Assembly (NCBI GenBank): GCA_030265145.1
Contig: JARBES010000114.1
Span: 23,170,546-23,196,002, forward strand
Direction of reading: 5' to 3'
Source of the DNA: Strongylocentrotus pallidus
Taxonomy: Eukaryota; Echinodermata; Echinoidea; Camarodonta; Strongylocentrotidae
Length of the DNA: 25,457 bases
A program made the translations under genes and the position numbers. Positions 1-11,043 of the stretch are shown here, in pieces (the first letter of the stretch is position 1; each line of letters starts with the position of its first letter). The notes beneath the pieces are model-generated. The model was not told the origin of the DNA. It saw only the letters and a program-made list of their open reading frames with translations, and searched no databases.

Positions 1-719
1 TATGAAATTATTTTTAGCAATAAGATTTATTCAATCGTAATTATTGAATGGTATAATCTTCACTGCACGACCGTATTAAATTTTGTGTCGTATTCGGAAA
101 TTGACAAGTTTTGCTCGAGGTTAAATTGCTGCCATTCACCTCCTCCTATCACACGATTGCAAATACTTCCGACAAATCTACATTATGATAATTTCAAAAG
201 CCTTGTTCATCTTGGGATATACAAAAGGGTGGTGACATTACCAAGGTCTGTGCGATTAAATATTAAAAAGCTAATAGCTATTAATGCATATCAGCTTATC
301 TGTCCGATTCCTCGGCAGCTGCATGGCCACCTTTGCTGGCATCGTAACATATTTCTTTTCTTTTATCCCGTTAACGAACTAAATGCGTCATATTTAGAGA
401 CCGGAGTCATCTTCTTTATTATTACTTATTTTATACCATAGCCCTCTCGACATCTGTTACTGATAATGGTTGCTTATTTCAGCCTAGTCATTGTTATGGA
501 TGATAGTCTACCTTCACTACAGGTAAAACCATTTGTCAACGATGTGGTCATGTGACTCGTCTGTTTCGGATGTAAACGAATCCGAACCGGAACACTCGAA
601 TATATCAGCTACCATGAAAATATGATCTTAAGCTAGTTCTAAAGGATATGAAAATTCGCCATGGCAAAGAACCAAAAAGTAAATTAATCCGTTTTTGATG
701 CCAAACGATTAGAGCACAC
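1..719. other. No identifiable feature
   Basis: AT-rich single-copy-looking DNA. The 118-codon plus-strand frame (85-441) lacks an ATG at its first codon and any recognisable motif, so it is not called. Confidence 0.6.
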
Positions 720-1880
720 GATCTGTGGTAAAAATGAAGCCACAGTGTTTAACACCGTGTAACATAGAGCGAAAAATTGAGATCACTGTGGAAGTGTTCT
801 AGATCAAGTCTATGATAAACGGCGAGCGCACACACTCGGTGGTTCTCACTGTGACCACAATGATTTACACACTGTGTCATGGTGTATAAAGCCAGTCTGA
901 CACAGAGTTAAAAGAGTGTGAATAGCTTGTTCATATTGCCAAGAAGTTGAAAGTGTTCCAGTTCCTGTCTGCGATCATAAAGTGGAGCATATACGTTGCG
1001 AAATTAAAATGTAGCCACACTGTGACACTGTTTCACATGCACACCGTGAAGGTACAATAGTATGAACACTGTCTATTCACGTTGTCATTACTATGAGAGT
1101 GTTTCTCTCAGTCATCCCACTATGATGTGTACACAGTGGGACTCTCACTGCGGCCACACTGCTTAAACAATTTCACGGTGTACAAAAAAACAAGTGTGGT
1201 ACAAATGTATAAACAAAGTGTGGAAACAGCTTGTTCACATTACCAACAATGTAATAGTGTTCCAGTTCAAATCTGTGATCACACTTTGATGGGAAGACAC
1301 GGTGCTTCTTATTGTGATCACACTTTTTTTTTTACATACTGTGTCTTGGTGTGAGAAACAAGTGTGGCACAGTGTTAAAACAGTGTGACCACGGTTTGTT
1401 CACATTTACGACAATTCGAAAGCATTCCAGTCCAAATTTGTGATCACACTTTGATGGGAAGACACGGTGCTTCTCATTGTAACCACACTGATTTACATAC
1501 TGTGTTGTGGTGTCAAAAACAAGTGTGGCACAGTGTTAAAAAAGGTCTGGTCACGGTATGTTTACATTGCCGACAATGTAAATGCGTTCCACTGTTACTC
1601 TGTGGTCAAACTGTGTTGGGAACACACCATGATTCTTACTTCTAGTCACAGTGTTTCAGACGCTATTAAACTATTGTAAGCACGGTGTTTTCACAGTCAC
1701 CGAACTCCATACAAGTCCTCCATACACACACTTTTGACACAGTGTGCGTCTCAGTATCGCATACTGTAAAACCAGTGTGAACGCAGTATTTTGACAGACA
1801 TTGAACGGCATTGAACACTATGGAAGTGCTCCGCATACACACTGTGTCAATTCATCACACTGTGTATGAAATAATCTTTC
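720..1880. repeat. Tandem array of ~162-bp diverged units (CACTGTG-rich)
   Basis: About seven units can be aligned by eye. A landmark around TTTGATGGGAAGACACGGTG recurs near 811, 978, 1121, 1284, 1450 and 1612, and more weakly near 1731, giving periods of about 143-167 bp. Units 1284 and 1450 are nearly identical over more than 50 bp, and the outer units are much more diverged. Each unit contains several CACTGTG or CACAGTG words and a TTCACATTnCC block. Unit length is close to a nucleosome repeat. Open frames across the array (for example 1127-1354 and 1385-1645) come from the repeat and are not judged to be genes. Confidence 0.8.
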
Positions 1881-2275
1881 TGCCAGAGATATGTTTTAAG
1901 TTTGTGAGTACACACTGACACTTTCCGCGGAATTCTCCTCTAATTATACAAATTGTCTACTAGTTCACTTATATATTCGCAAATCTGTGAATGTGATATA
2001 CATCTAATTGTTACTTCAGATGAAATGACCCAAAGCACTATTGATCACCCTTGCATCGTTAATTAATAAATCATGTTCCCGTTCCACCTAATTAAACCCA
2101 TCCTGGACACGATTCCATTCCTACCATCTGAAGCACCTGCCGAAACGGAGAGGTATGAATACATAATCTGCTAAATTATAGCGTCCAAGCCACATTGTCG
2201 GAATATGCAACATAACTAATACAAAAATTAATTTCAATTTGAATAAATGTATCGAAAAAAAACGTATTGCATTAA

Positions 2276-2790
2276 AGGTACTATGTCCCATTTGCAGGCC
2301 AAAAAGTGAAAAGGTTAAATTCCAACGGCATTTGAATGAAAATACTAATTTAGAACTTCCCTTAAAAAAGGGGGGCTTGAAAATGTCTTAAGTGGGAAAA
2401 TAACGACTATTAGCTGTCGAATTGACTTAAGAGCTATAGAGCCAGTAAGTAATAGTCTGATTTTCGGACCATTGTTCCGAATGGTCGTATGTTTTATGCT
2501 GCGCAAAGATTCAGCCATTACAAGAAGTCGGTTATCGATGTAGACATTTGCTCATGTACCCTTTACAGCTCATTTTATGTATGTTATTACCAAAGAAGAA
2601 AAAAAAGCCATTCAGTCACTCAATAGTGTCTCACAGTGAAGTCTAGCATGTAAACGGGTTTCCTTGCATAATTTGAATATTAGGACACTGCTAACGTTTA
2701 CATTTCACAGATAGGACATACATGACATATTCATAATTCCTGCAAAGTTCTACAGAATTTGATGTTGGCTGCAAAAGGGACATAGTATCT
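2276..2790 (+). mobile_element. MITE copy 1, TTAA target duplications
   Basis: The left end reads AGGTACTATGTCCCATTTGC and the right end is its near-perfect inverse, GCAAAAGGGACATAGTATCT. TTAA flanks both ends (2272-2275 and 2791-2794). The 515-bp interior has no protein-like frame. The same element occurs inverted at 15587-16053. Known: TTAA duplication is typical of piggyBac-type transposases and of some other superfamilies, but the terminal bases here do not start with the usual piggyBac CCY. I therefore call it a non-autonomous TTAA element of unassigned superfamily. Confidence 0.88.
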
Positions 2791-2833
2791 TTAACAGTTG
2801 GCCTATGTTTTATCTTAGCGTTTTTTTAGCAAT

Positions 2834-2985
2834 TCATTAATCCAAATTTGCCACTCTCCACCTACGTATAAATAAGAATCTGAACATTGCTGGGAAACAA
2901 TAATTGCACGGCCCTCAGGGAAATCAGGAGTGATGCTGATGAGGCTTCCCTGGGTACAAATATTATTATAATTATTGGTGATCAG
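2834..2985 (+). mobile_element. SINE body fragment without a tRNA head
   Basis: The start CATTAATCCAAATTTGCCA matches the post-tRNA body of the SINE at 12577 (CATTAATCTACATTTGCCA). Downstream, GATGCTGATGAGGCTTCCC and the ATT-rich tail match the copy at 18338-18490. There is no A box or B box upstream. It begins only 44 bp after MITE copy 1. Confidence 0.65.
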
Positions 2986-3647
2986 TATTCTAACAAAAAA
3001 TCCTTTCTAGCATTTGGTCGCCCAGGCTAACTACTTGTATAATGTACCACCAGACTAAACTGGGATCAATACCGTCCACCCAACAACGTCAAAATGGGGT
3101 TCATATCCTAAACCCCCTCTAAATCCCACTTGTCATCTTTAATCCCATTTCTAGAAGAAAGGAGGACGTGCCTTCGCGAATCCACTCTCCAGTTTGTGCT
3201 GAAAGAAAATAAAAGTGCAATAGGATGACCCGAGGGGTACTTTCTGACAATCATATCACAAGTTTAATCTTTCTTTTATCAATGTCACCTTGATTACTCA
3301 ACTGTCATTCCGTTTTGTCTTCATCATTTCCAGTTTTAAAAATCAAAGCTAGGAACAAGTGGGGGAGGGGCGTCCTATCGGTGCTTGGCGTGTTCTCATT
3401 ATCTAGGAGTTTGGGTAGATATTATACTGACCCATTCCCACTACACGGATTTTATCGAAGAAATTTACTCAGAATCGGCAGTTATCATGCACAAAATGGT
3501 TTATTAGTTATTTCTAACAAACGTAAACCGTCTGTATATATTTACAATGACGGCAAATGTCGATTTCTAAAACGCGAGGTCTCCCTAAGCGCTGAAAATA
3601 AACGAGGATATATTATTATTGATAGCATTAATATAATCATCGTTTAA

Positions 3648-3722
3648 TAAAGATGATATAATAATAATAATATTATAGCGCTTTATACATTTTGAACGTC
3701 TCTAAGCGCCTTACAGATATTA
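3648..3722 (-). mobile_element. SINE 3' tail fragment
   Basis: Read on the minus strand it gives ATATCTGTAAGGCGCTTAGA followed by GACGTTC, TATAAAGCGCTATAAT and an ATT-repeat end. This parallels the end of the SINE at 12755-12813 (TCTGTAGAGCGACTAGAGAC, then CCGCTATATAAATCC and TAATTATTAT). Only the tail is present. Confidence 0.6.
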
Positions 3723-3746
3723 TCGCTATGCTGTGACATTTTAAGA

Positions 3747-3785
3747 TCCTCTTCTTCTTCTTCTTCTTTTTCTACTTCTTTTTAT
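3747..3785. repeat. Short (TTC)n tract
   Basis: CTTCTTCTTCTTCTTCT followed by TTTTCTACTTCTTTTT. Low complexity; it follows the SINE tail at 3648-3722 by about 25 bp. Confidence 0.85.
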
Positions 3786-4620
3786 CGAATTATATTCTTA
3801 TTCTATTCTTCTTATTTCTAGGCGAAGGTTTTTATAAATTCAAACACCTGAGCACAATTTCCCTTCTTCGAAATTAGAATAGAACAGGCCGCGCAACAAC
3901 CAACAGCGAATCTCGGTTTCAGGATGACAATATCATGAATAACGATGGATTAAATGTGGATATCCGCTTACGTGTTCCCGTCATTATCCATTAAAGGAGA
4001 CTGACACGAGGGGTAGATGAGCACAGGTATCTAAGGAAAGGGGGAGGATTAGCACTAAGGGAGGGATGAGCTTTAAAGACACACTGTCAACAATAGTTAG
4101 GTTGCTACATGAGATGTTCATTTCTGACCTATATTGTAGTGACCGTTTTGATAATCTATAAATTTGTGAGAAGTAGTTTGCAAATTAGATGCTGAAGAGC
4201 TAGAGACGGTTAGCTACACCGTTTGCGTAGGGAACTACTAACTGCAGTACCATTTTCTTTCCTGATTAATATATGTCGAAACAAAAAGGAGGAGAATAGT
4301 TGGTAAGCATTATTATAATTTTATCGAATGTGGCGGAAATACCAAAACGAAGCACTCATCGGACTATCTCTTCAGATAGATATTTGGGAGGTGTGGAAAA
4401 TATTTCCATCTATATAATTCGTGATTTTTCATGTAATATCTATAACACTGGGTCACACAGACAAGTCACTAGTAATATTTTTATTTTCATGTGAATAGAT
4501 TTCCAGGTGATAATTTCAGAGTGATGAACATTCACCCTCACCTTCATGGATATCATGTTAGCGCCATCTTTCGACGAGTATGAATACGTGTAGAAAAATG
4601 CCAATCAATCAAGCAATCAA

Positions 4621-4644
4621 GAGAGAGAGAGAGAGCGAGAGAGA
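4621..4644. repeat. (GA)n microsatellite
   Basis: A run of GA dinucleotides with a single C interruption. The nearby frame of 62 codons is an artefact of this run. Confidence 0.85.
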
Positions 4645-6422
4645 AGAACAACTTTGTGTGGAAAAAATAGACAGAGACAGACAGAGCAAGATTAAGAACT
4701 TGACAAAAATTAGATCAATGTTAAATAATACATATTGGCAAATAATAATTGAATGCATGAATGAATAAACAAGCATGAAGTAGAGACAAGTTTAGTCTAA
4801 AGAAGGGCTGATAGAAAATGGCCAACCAAGATTTCAAAATATATATTTCTAGCCTGCTGACCGCTCTTATGAAAGAGGAAAGTCGAAAGACACCAAAACA
4901 CCAGATGGAGAAATTCTTGGTATGTCCTAATGGTCAGTGGAAGTCACGTGGCATCCATCAACAGCAGACCAAATGTGTTCCTCATCTTCATCTAATTAAT
5001 CATGATTATATCATGGAGCTATAAGGCTCCACGATTATATCCAAGGAAGAAGAAGACCAGGGTCCACAGAGGCTGCTTCTTGAAACCGTTACTATTTACT
5101 AATTCTTCGGACATCCCGTAGCAATGCACGTACCCTATCCATGGGATGCCCACGAACTTTAAGATGGTTACAAGGAGCCGGTCGCATTATCGTACTTAAA
5201 CCAGTGATTAAACGATTGACCTCGGTCATATCAACGAGACTAGCGTAAGACCGACAACTTTCAGACCGAGCAAAAAAAAGCATTACCGCGAATGGCAAAG
5301 GATCCGTCGGTTTTCAATCCTGTTTACGATCGGTTCGGCGATGTGACTGGGATATTGGAGAAATGTAGCCCATACGAAAAAAAAAATAACTTAGGCTAGA
5401 CCGACCTCTAGTCAGTCACGTACTTTGAAAACGTCATAAGAGACAGCAAAACACAATGCTTCAAGAGAAGTTGAAAGAATAACAAATAAGGTCGGGGGAT
5501 AATAAGCAATGCAGTGTCTCAAAAGTGGACGGTGCAAATTTTATTAATAAAGTTTTGTAAATTGAAGAAATGAAGATGTCTCTGTTCTGGAAAATGATTT
5601 GATTACAGGGGTTTTCTAATCGAAAGGCATCTATAAAGATCTTCTCGACTAGGGAACCCTGATTGGTTAGTCGCATCAAGGAGTTACTTATCTCCTTGGT
5701 CGCAGACGAAGAGGGCGGTATGTCAGTGAGAGATAAGGCATACATTTAGTGCACCTTAAAAGTTAAATAAATTTTTCATTCACAAGAGACGTACGATTCT
5801 ATCAAAGTTAATAATTATTGAATGCAGATCGACTGTCGAGCACGGTCAGATGTGCTCTTAATTTATTGCTTATTAATGGCAATCAAAATGTGAAGAAAAC
5901 TAAGAAGGCTAAATCTAGATGCTTTAAACTACAAATTCTAAAACAATTGCAATCATTTCTTTAAACTGATGTTATCAATATTCTTCAAGAACATTCAAGT
6001 ACCAACGTAGTTATACCGATAAAGACATGTCGTATCTCGCCTGTATACCAATGCCTCTTAGGCCAATCGTTCTTAGAATAGCATCTTGAAATGATTTATG
6101 ATTCCGATATATTTGTCATTGCGTTAAGGCTATCTGGATGGAATAGCACTCAATCTAAACACGGTATCTCACGTATGAGCCGTGGAGATTACATGCAGAC
6201 CAAGGGTGGCGATGCTAAGGAGGGGATCATGGGGCTACCCCCTCCCTCTCAGTGATCGATAGGGACAAATATGAAAACGAGAGAATAGAAAGAAATTGAA
6301 ATGGAGAGGTAAGGGAAGGTGAAATTACTTTAATACGACCCCCTCAGCACACCCTTGATCCCCCATTTGATGGTCTTGTTCCGTTGCATTTCATCATCCC
6401 ATAAAACTGATGCCCTTCCTCA

Positions 6423-6435
6423 CCCCCCCCCCCCC
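6423..6435. repeat. Poly-C run
   Basis: Thirteen consecutive C followed by TCCCTCCA. Length is likely to be unreliable in sequencing. Confidence 0.9.
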
Positions 6436-7221
6436 TCCCTCCATGACTGGACTCATGCTATGCCAGTGAGAGATGGGCCATCTATCATAACATGAGCAAC
6501 AGTACTATCTACATCGTATTTCATGCCAGCTTTCTTTCGTAAGCAAGATGACATGACCTTAGATTTTGTATCAAGAGCACGAAGCGAGGATGGAGGAGGG
6601 ATGGGGCCAGTTGTACAGGCAGGTGATGGAAAGGTGGAGATAGAAAATGAGAGGGAGTATGATAGGGCAAGGTTGGAGCAGGGAAGATGCCCGCTTTACA
6701 TAGTGGACAGGTGGAGATAGAAAAAGAGAGTGAGGGTGGTAGGGGAGGGAGAAGACGTAGCAGGATGAAATGCCCAATGCCCCCATTCCTGACCCAAGTC
6801 CCTCACTCTCCACGTGAGGCTGAGCTGAAATTACAATGTTTCGAATAAACTGTATCTTTACAACATTACTCACACAAGTTTTCATTAGTCGGAGTAATCA
6901 TACATAGTTAAACTTCTACCAACATTGATATCTAGAAGGCAAAATTTCGTCCAATACTGTGAACTTTCTAAACCAAAGTGATTCTACACAGAGACAACAG
7001 ACAACAGGGAACTGTGTGGAGAATCAAAGTCTAAAAGAGTGTATGAATCCTCGCGTGCTACTTTAACACCATCGCAAAGACTTTCGAAAAATCGACGTAG
7101 GGCAATTAAAAGGCATTGTCCACCACCCATTTGTATTACGTAATCTAAACATTATAAACATAGGCAATACAATTGTGTATAAAATAATTTCATGCATTTT
7201 ATTTGCGATTATGTTTTCTGA

Positions 7222-7272
7222 TAATATATAGCGCTTAATACAAATGTCTCTAAGCGCTTTACAAATATACTA
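7222..7272 (-). mobile_element. SINE 3' tail fragment
   Basis: On the minus strand it reads TTTGTAAAGCGCTTAGAGAC, then ATTTGTATTAAGCGCTATAT. This is the same tail motif as at 3648-3722 and at the end of the SINE near 12813. No body or head is recognised beside it. Confidence 0.6.
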
Positions 7273-8194
7273 AATCTAAGGTGGGTAAAAACTTAAAATT
7301 ACATGTAATATAAAAATAACAAATTGAAGAACAAAAAAAAAAATCAAAAAAAAGATGGCGCTCTTTATTTACTGCTTGCAGGAAGAGAGTAATCGATAGC
7401 ACCACCCATATGAAAATATGTAGGACGTACTGGAACGTGTCCCCTGTTTCAGGTCAAAGTGTATGTCCTCACACCACTTTTATACAGATTGCCCAAGGTA
7501 TGTGGACATGGCCGAAATACCAACCGCATAAACAAAATCCTTTGAGAAGATATGTCTGTTGACACTGCAAGACTCTAGCACTCGATCGTCTCTCGAATAC
7601 CACCAGACATATCATCATAGCAACGCGCATAGCAACCGATGGTGACATCACTCTCTTGTCCACTCAGTGTGTACGTGTTGCATAAAGTGTAAGTACATGT
7701 AGTAAGAGTAGGGGAATGTGTGGAGAAACTTTCCCCGCAGATCAAGCAAAGCTAGGAGACAGACTTGTAGAACTTAGGAAATTCAGCAAAAAATGAAAAA
7801 CTCATTTCAGTCTATATGTCACCATATTGATTTAAAAAAAAATTAATTGGCTTGTATTCAACTGGAAAAGACGTAGAAAAAATGTGTCTATACTTGGAAT
7901 AATTGCACAAATATTACAGAACAGGTATAAATTCTAAACGGTGAAGTTTTTCGAAGTTAATTCCTCCGAAACATATTCAAAATGATCGGACTTCGTCAGG
8001 AATAGTCAAAGAAGTTCAAGGTATTTTTCCTCCAATACTTTATTAGGTTATATAAAAAGTGTAGTACACATAATGATTGAATTAGATTGATAGCCTTATT
8101 ACATGATAAACAGGTGAGAGGCAGATGGGATGTGAAGTCACGTGACCTTGTTCCCACCTAAACGTCCGCAAAAGCTCTGTGCCTCATCAATAAA

Positions 8195-9990
8195 CAAAAT
8201 CATCCATTCACCCCCTTTCCATCCATTCATCTCTTCATACTTTCTTTTATCAATTTGCAAAAATAGCTCCCCGTGCTCCCTGCTTTGAGGGGCGTCATTG
8301 TGGGCCAAGGCAGCTCTGTTTGGGAATCTACGACAATGCTCATGGGGAATTGGAGAAGGAATTGCCTGCTCTAGACGGTTGGAATAGGGCTATGAGGCTG
8401 ATTAAGAAGTTTGTGAAAAGGGCAGAGTGGAAAAGGAGGAAGGGGATGGGTTAATATATGGTAACTTATACAACAACTCCGCCAATCCTTCCCTCTATCC
8501 ATCCATTCTTGGCGATTCAAATGCACCTGGGTTTGCAAATCCAATTATTGTCTGAGAGGCGTCGCTCAGGGCTTTAAACAATTCTGCTTGCTTAAAGAAT
8601 CGGAAGAGTCCATTTCGGCGTTGGGCCAAAGTTCTAGCTGATCAGAATATGATTGGAAAGAAAGGTACTGAGTGAGTGGGGAACTTGATAGGACGCTAAT
8701 ACATGGTTACCTCCATCAGGGACATTATAGCATGTCCCTGTCTCCATCGAGACGAATGGCTTCCCATGCACCTAGGTTGCAAAGTCAATCATTGATTGAG
8801 GGGCACCGCTGAGGGACAGTTCTACTGAGAAACCAGGGGTTTGCACATGGGGTAATCTGAATAGGGGACTTTCGACTGAAAGACGAAGCCTCTGGTTAGG
8901 CATGATATGTGATTACAAATTGAGGGGTGTAGAATAAAGGTAGGGGAGGATGCATACACAGTAACTTTCATCATTTCATCCACCGTTTCATCCTTTCGGA
9001 CGGGTGAAGAGTTCCATAATTATGTACCTGGGTTTGTAATTCAACAGTTGACTGAAGGGGGCCACTAAGGGCCAAGTTCTCCTTGATGAATGCACATGGA
9101 GATCTGAATAGGATATGCCTACTATTGGCTGAAGAAACAAGGCTGTGGCTGATCAAGATATGATTGAAATGGAGGAATGAATTAGAGGGTAGGGGAGGAA
9201 TTATACATGATAATTTCTATCTCTTCTATCAATCCTTCCACTTTATCCATCCGTTCAATTGCACCTGGGTTTGCAAATCTAATCACTGATTGAGGGGCAC
9301 TGCTGAGGGTCAGTTCTGCTTGTGGACTCGATCGGTGGTATGCACGTGAGGTATATCTAATCCGGATATCTGAGCTCTCGGCTGGAAGACTTAGACCATG
9401 GCTGATCAGATTATAATTGAAAAGGAGGAGGTGGACTGAAAAGTTGGGGGTTACTACTTGGTAACTTCTATCACGTCACCCAATCCTTCGACTCATCCCT
9501 CCATCTCCAGTGCAGCTGGGTTTGCAAATCAAATCATTGTTTGAGGGGCACTGCTAAGGGACAGTTCTGCTTGGGGACTCGATCGAGTGAGTCTCTTTCG
9601 GCTGTAAGACCAAGGCTACGATTGATCATTATTTTGATTGAAAAGGAAGGGATGGAGAACGGGAGGTGTAGGGGGTTAATAGATGCTAGCTTCCTTCAAC
9701 ACTTGTATCAACCTTTCCTACTACCCTTTCGAAATGAATAGCTTCCATGCAGCTGGGTTTGCAAACCTAATCATCAATTGAGGGGCGCCGATGAGGGCCA
9801 TTTCTACTTAGCAAAACAATACTAGGGGTATCTGAATAGGGTAGGCCTCCTATTTTGCTGGAAGGACAAGTTTGTTTATTATTATGACTGATCAGGACAT
9901 GATCACCCCCTGATGACTGGAGAGAGAGGTATTGGAAAATGGAGGTAGGGTTAGGGTGATTGTATGGTAACTTCCATCACAATGCATCCT
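8195..9990. repeat. Tandem array of seven ~237-267-bp units
   Basis: The block GAGGGGCACTGCTGAGGG recurs with variation at 8287, 8554, 8798, 9054, 9292, 9543 and 9780, so periods are 267, 244, 256, 238, 251 and 237 bp. Each unit also carries CACCTGGGTTTGCAAATC just before that block, then CAGTTCTGCTT, GGCTGATCAGnATATGATTG, a purine-rich AAAGGAGGAGG stretch, GGTAACTTCCATCA and a pyrimidine-rich CATCCATCC stretch. The first unit is the most diverged, and the last fades out after GTAACTTCCATCA near 9985. Short open frames inside are by-products of the repeat. Confidence 0.85.
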
Positions 9991-10600
9991 GCTAAAGCAA
10001 TTAAACTTATGGCGCAATGTCTTGATTCGCTCACAGCAAAGTGCAAGTTTGTTGTCGTGTGGCCTCAGAAGGGGACCACAAAATTCATGCACATGTACAA
10101 TACAGACAAATACACATCTTCCTTCACAGGGGGTGTCATACATATTATAATGTGAGCATGTCTTCATGTAATATTCCCTTGACATTTGGCAAGAGGTGGA
10201 ACTATTCAATATACCAGTGGGCAAAGAATTTTAATATGAAAGAGATTTGGTAATGAAACTCGGACAAAACGTTCAACGAATAGGGTTATGGCAAACAAAT
10301 ATTTCAAAAATTAAATTAAAGGAAAAAAACATCCCTGTTAAAGCACATAATGAATCGAAACAAATATTTGTCTTCTGTCTGCCTACGTATGCTAAATGCA
10401 TGTAAGAAACACAAACAAGATAAATAAGGCTCAAGTAGAATAAAATGTATAATTCAAAGTGCTTAAAACTTCTCAATATCTTATTTAAGTGTTGCACGAA
10501 ATTATAGTTGTACATTTTACAATAATTTTCCCTTTTTGTAAAGTGCTGAAAAGTAAGTTTATGTACAATTACGCAGATATTTTTTCTCTAGTATTTTAAG

Positions 10601-10796
10601 TTACGTAAATTATACTTGTACACAAAACCAATTTTACCTCCGCACGAAAGGTTTAAAAAGTACCCCAACATAATCACATAAGCAATTGAAACAATGACGT
10701 CATTAAGTAGGTGTGCAAGTCATTAGTACAACATGACCCTGATGTGACGTGACCTCGATAAAATTCAGGTGACGATGACAGAAGTACGTGACGTCA
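10601..10796. promoter_or_regulatory. Cluster of CRE/bZIP-like palindromes
   Basis: There are two perfect TGACGTCA sites (10695-10702 and 10789-10796), one TGACGTGA half-palindrome (10745-10752) and a PAR-bZIP-like TTACGTAA (10601-10608) within 200 bp of otherwise AT-rich DNA. Known: TGACGTCA binds CREB/ATF dimers. Inference: a possible intronic enhancer. Chance occurrence cannot be excluded. Confidence 0.35.
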
Positions 10797-10919
10797 TAAT
10801 ACAAATTACATAGATCTACGTCAATAGCTGCGATGAATACTTTCCCATATCAAATTCAACATCCCACTAATAATTAGATCCATTAGAACCATAGAGGCGT
10901 CGATTAGTCAATCGGAATA

Positions 10920-11043
10920 TCTTCTCCTTCTTCTTTTTCTTCATCATCTTCTTCTTCTTCTTCTTCTTCTGCTCCTTCTTCTTCTTCTTCTCCTTCTCCT
11001 TCTTCTTCTCTTTCTTGTTCTTCTTTTTCTTTTTCTTCTTTGA
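10920..11043. repeat. (TTC)n polypyrimidine tract
   Basis: About 124 bp of almost pure pyrimidine on the plus strand, built of TTC/CTT with CTC and TTTTTC interruptions. The few purines are in CATCATC, a GCTCC and a TTGTTC. A long mirror-like homopurine/homopyrimidine tract of this kind can adopt triplex (H-DNA) structure. Confidence 0.9.

Larger units (their letters stand above)
3723..7221. other. Mostly featureless stretch
   Basis: Apart from the TTC, GA and poly-C runs listed separately, I see only short frames without motifs. A minus-strand frame at 5092-5298, with an Arg-rich end, is the most protein-like but matches no family I know. G-rich and C-rich patches at 6220-6240 and 6590-6790 are low-complexity. 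Confidence 0.5.

Noticed and set aside
1127-1645. Overlapping plus-strand open frames with a repeated CDHTLMGRHGAS phrase
   Set aside because: The repeated peptide is produced by the ~162-bp DNA repeat. Unit lengths are not consistently multiples of three and the frame is lost between units.
720-1880. CRISPR-like array
   Set aside because: Units are about 162 bp, contiguous and diverged along their whole length, with no repeat/spacer alternation, and the sequence is eukaryotic.
2276-2790. Assignment of the MITE to piggyBac
   Set aside because: The TTAA duplication fits, but the terminal bases AGGTACT do not match the usual CCY start, so the superfamily is left open.
3315-3647. 110-codon plus-strand frame
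   Set aside because: It does not begin with an in-frame ATG, has no recognisable motif, and ends in AT-rich repeat DNA leading into a SINE tail.
5092-5298. Arg-rich minus-strand frame, considered as a transposase or reverse transcriptase piece
   Set aside because: No catalytic motif or family-specific residues, and neighbouring frames do not continue it.
7352-7360. AAGATGGCG, a second YY1/TISU-like site
   Set aside because: It lies in an A-rich, repeat-derived stretch with no CpG enrichment and only a short frame following it.
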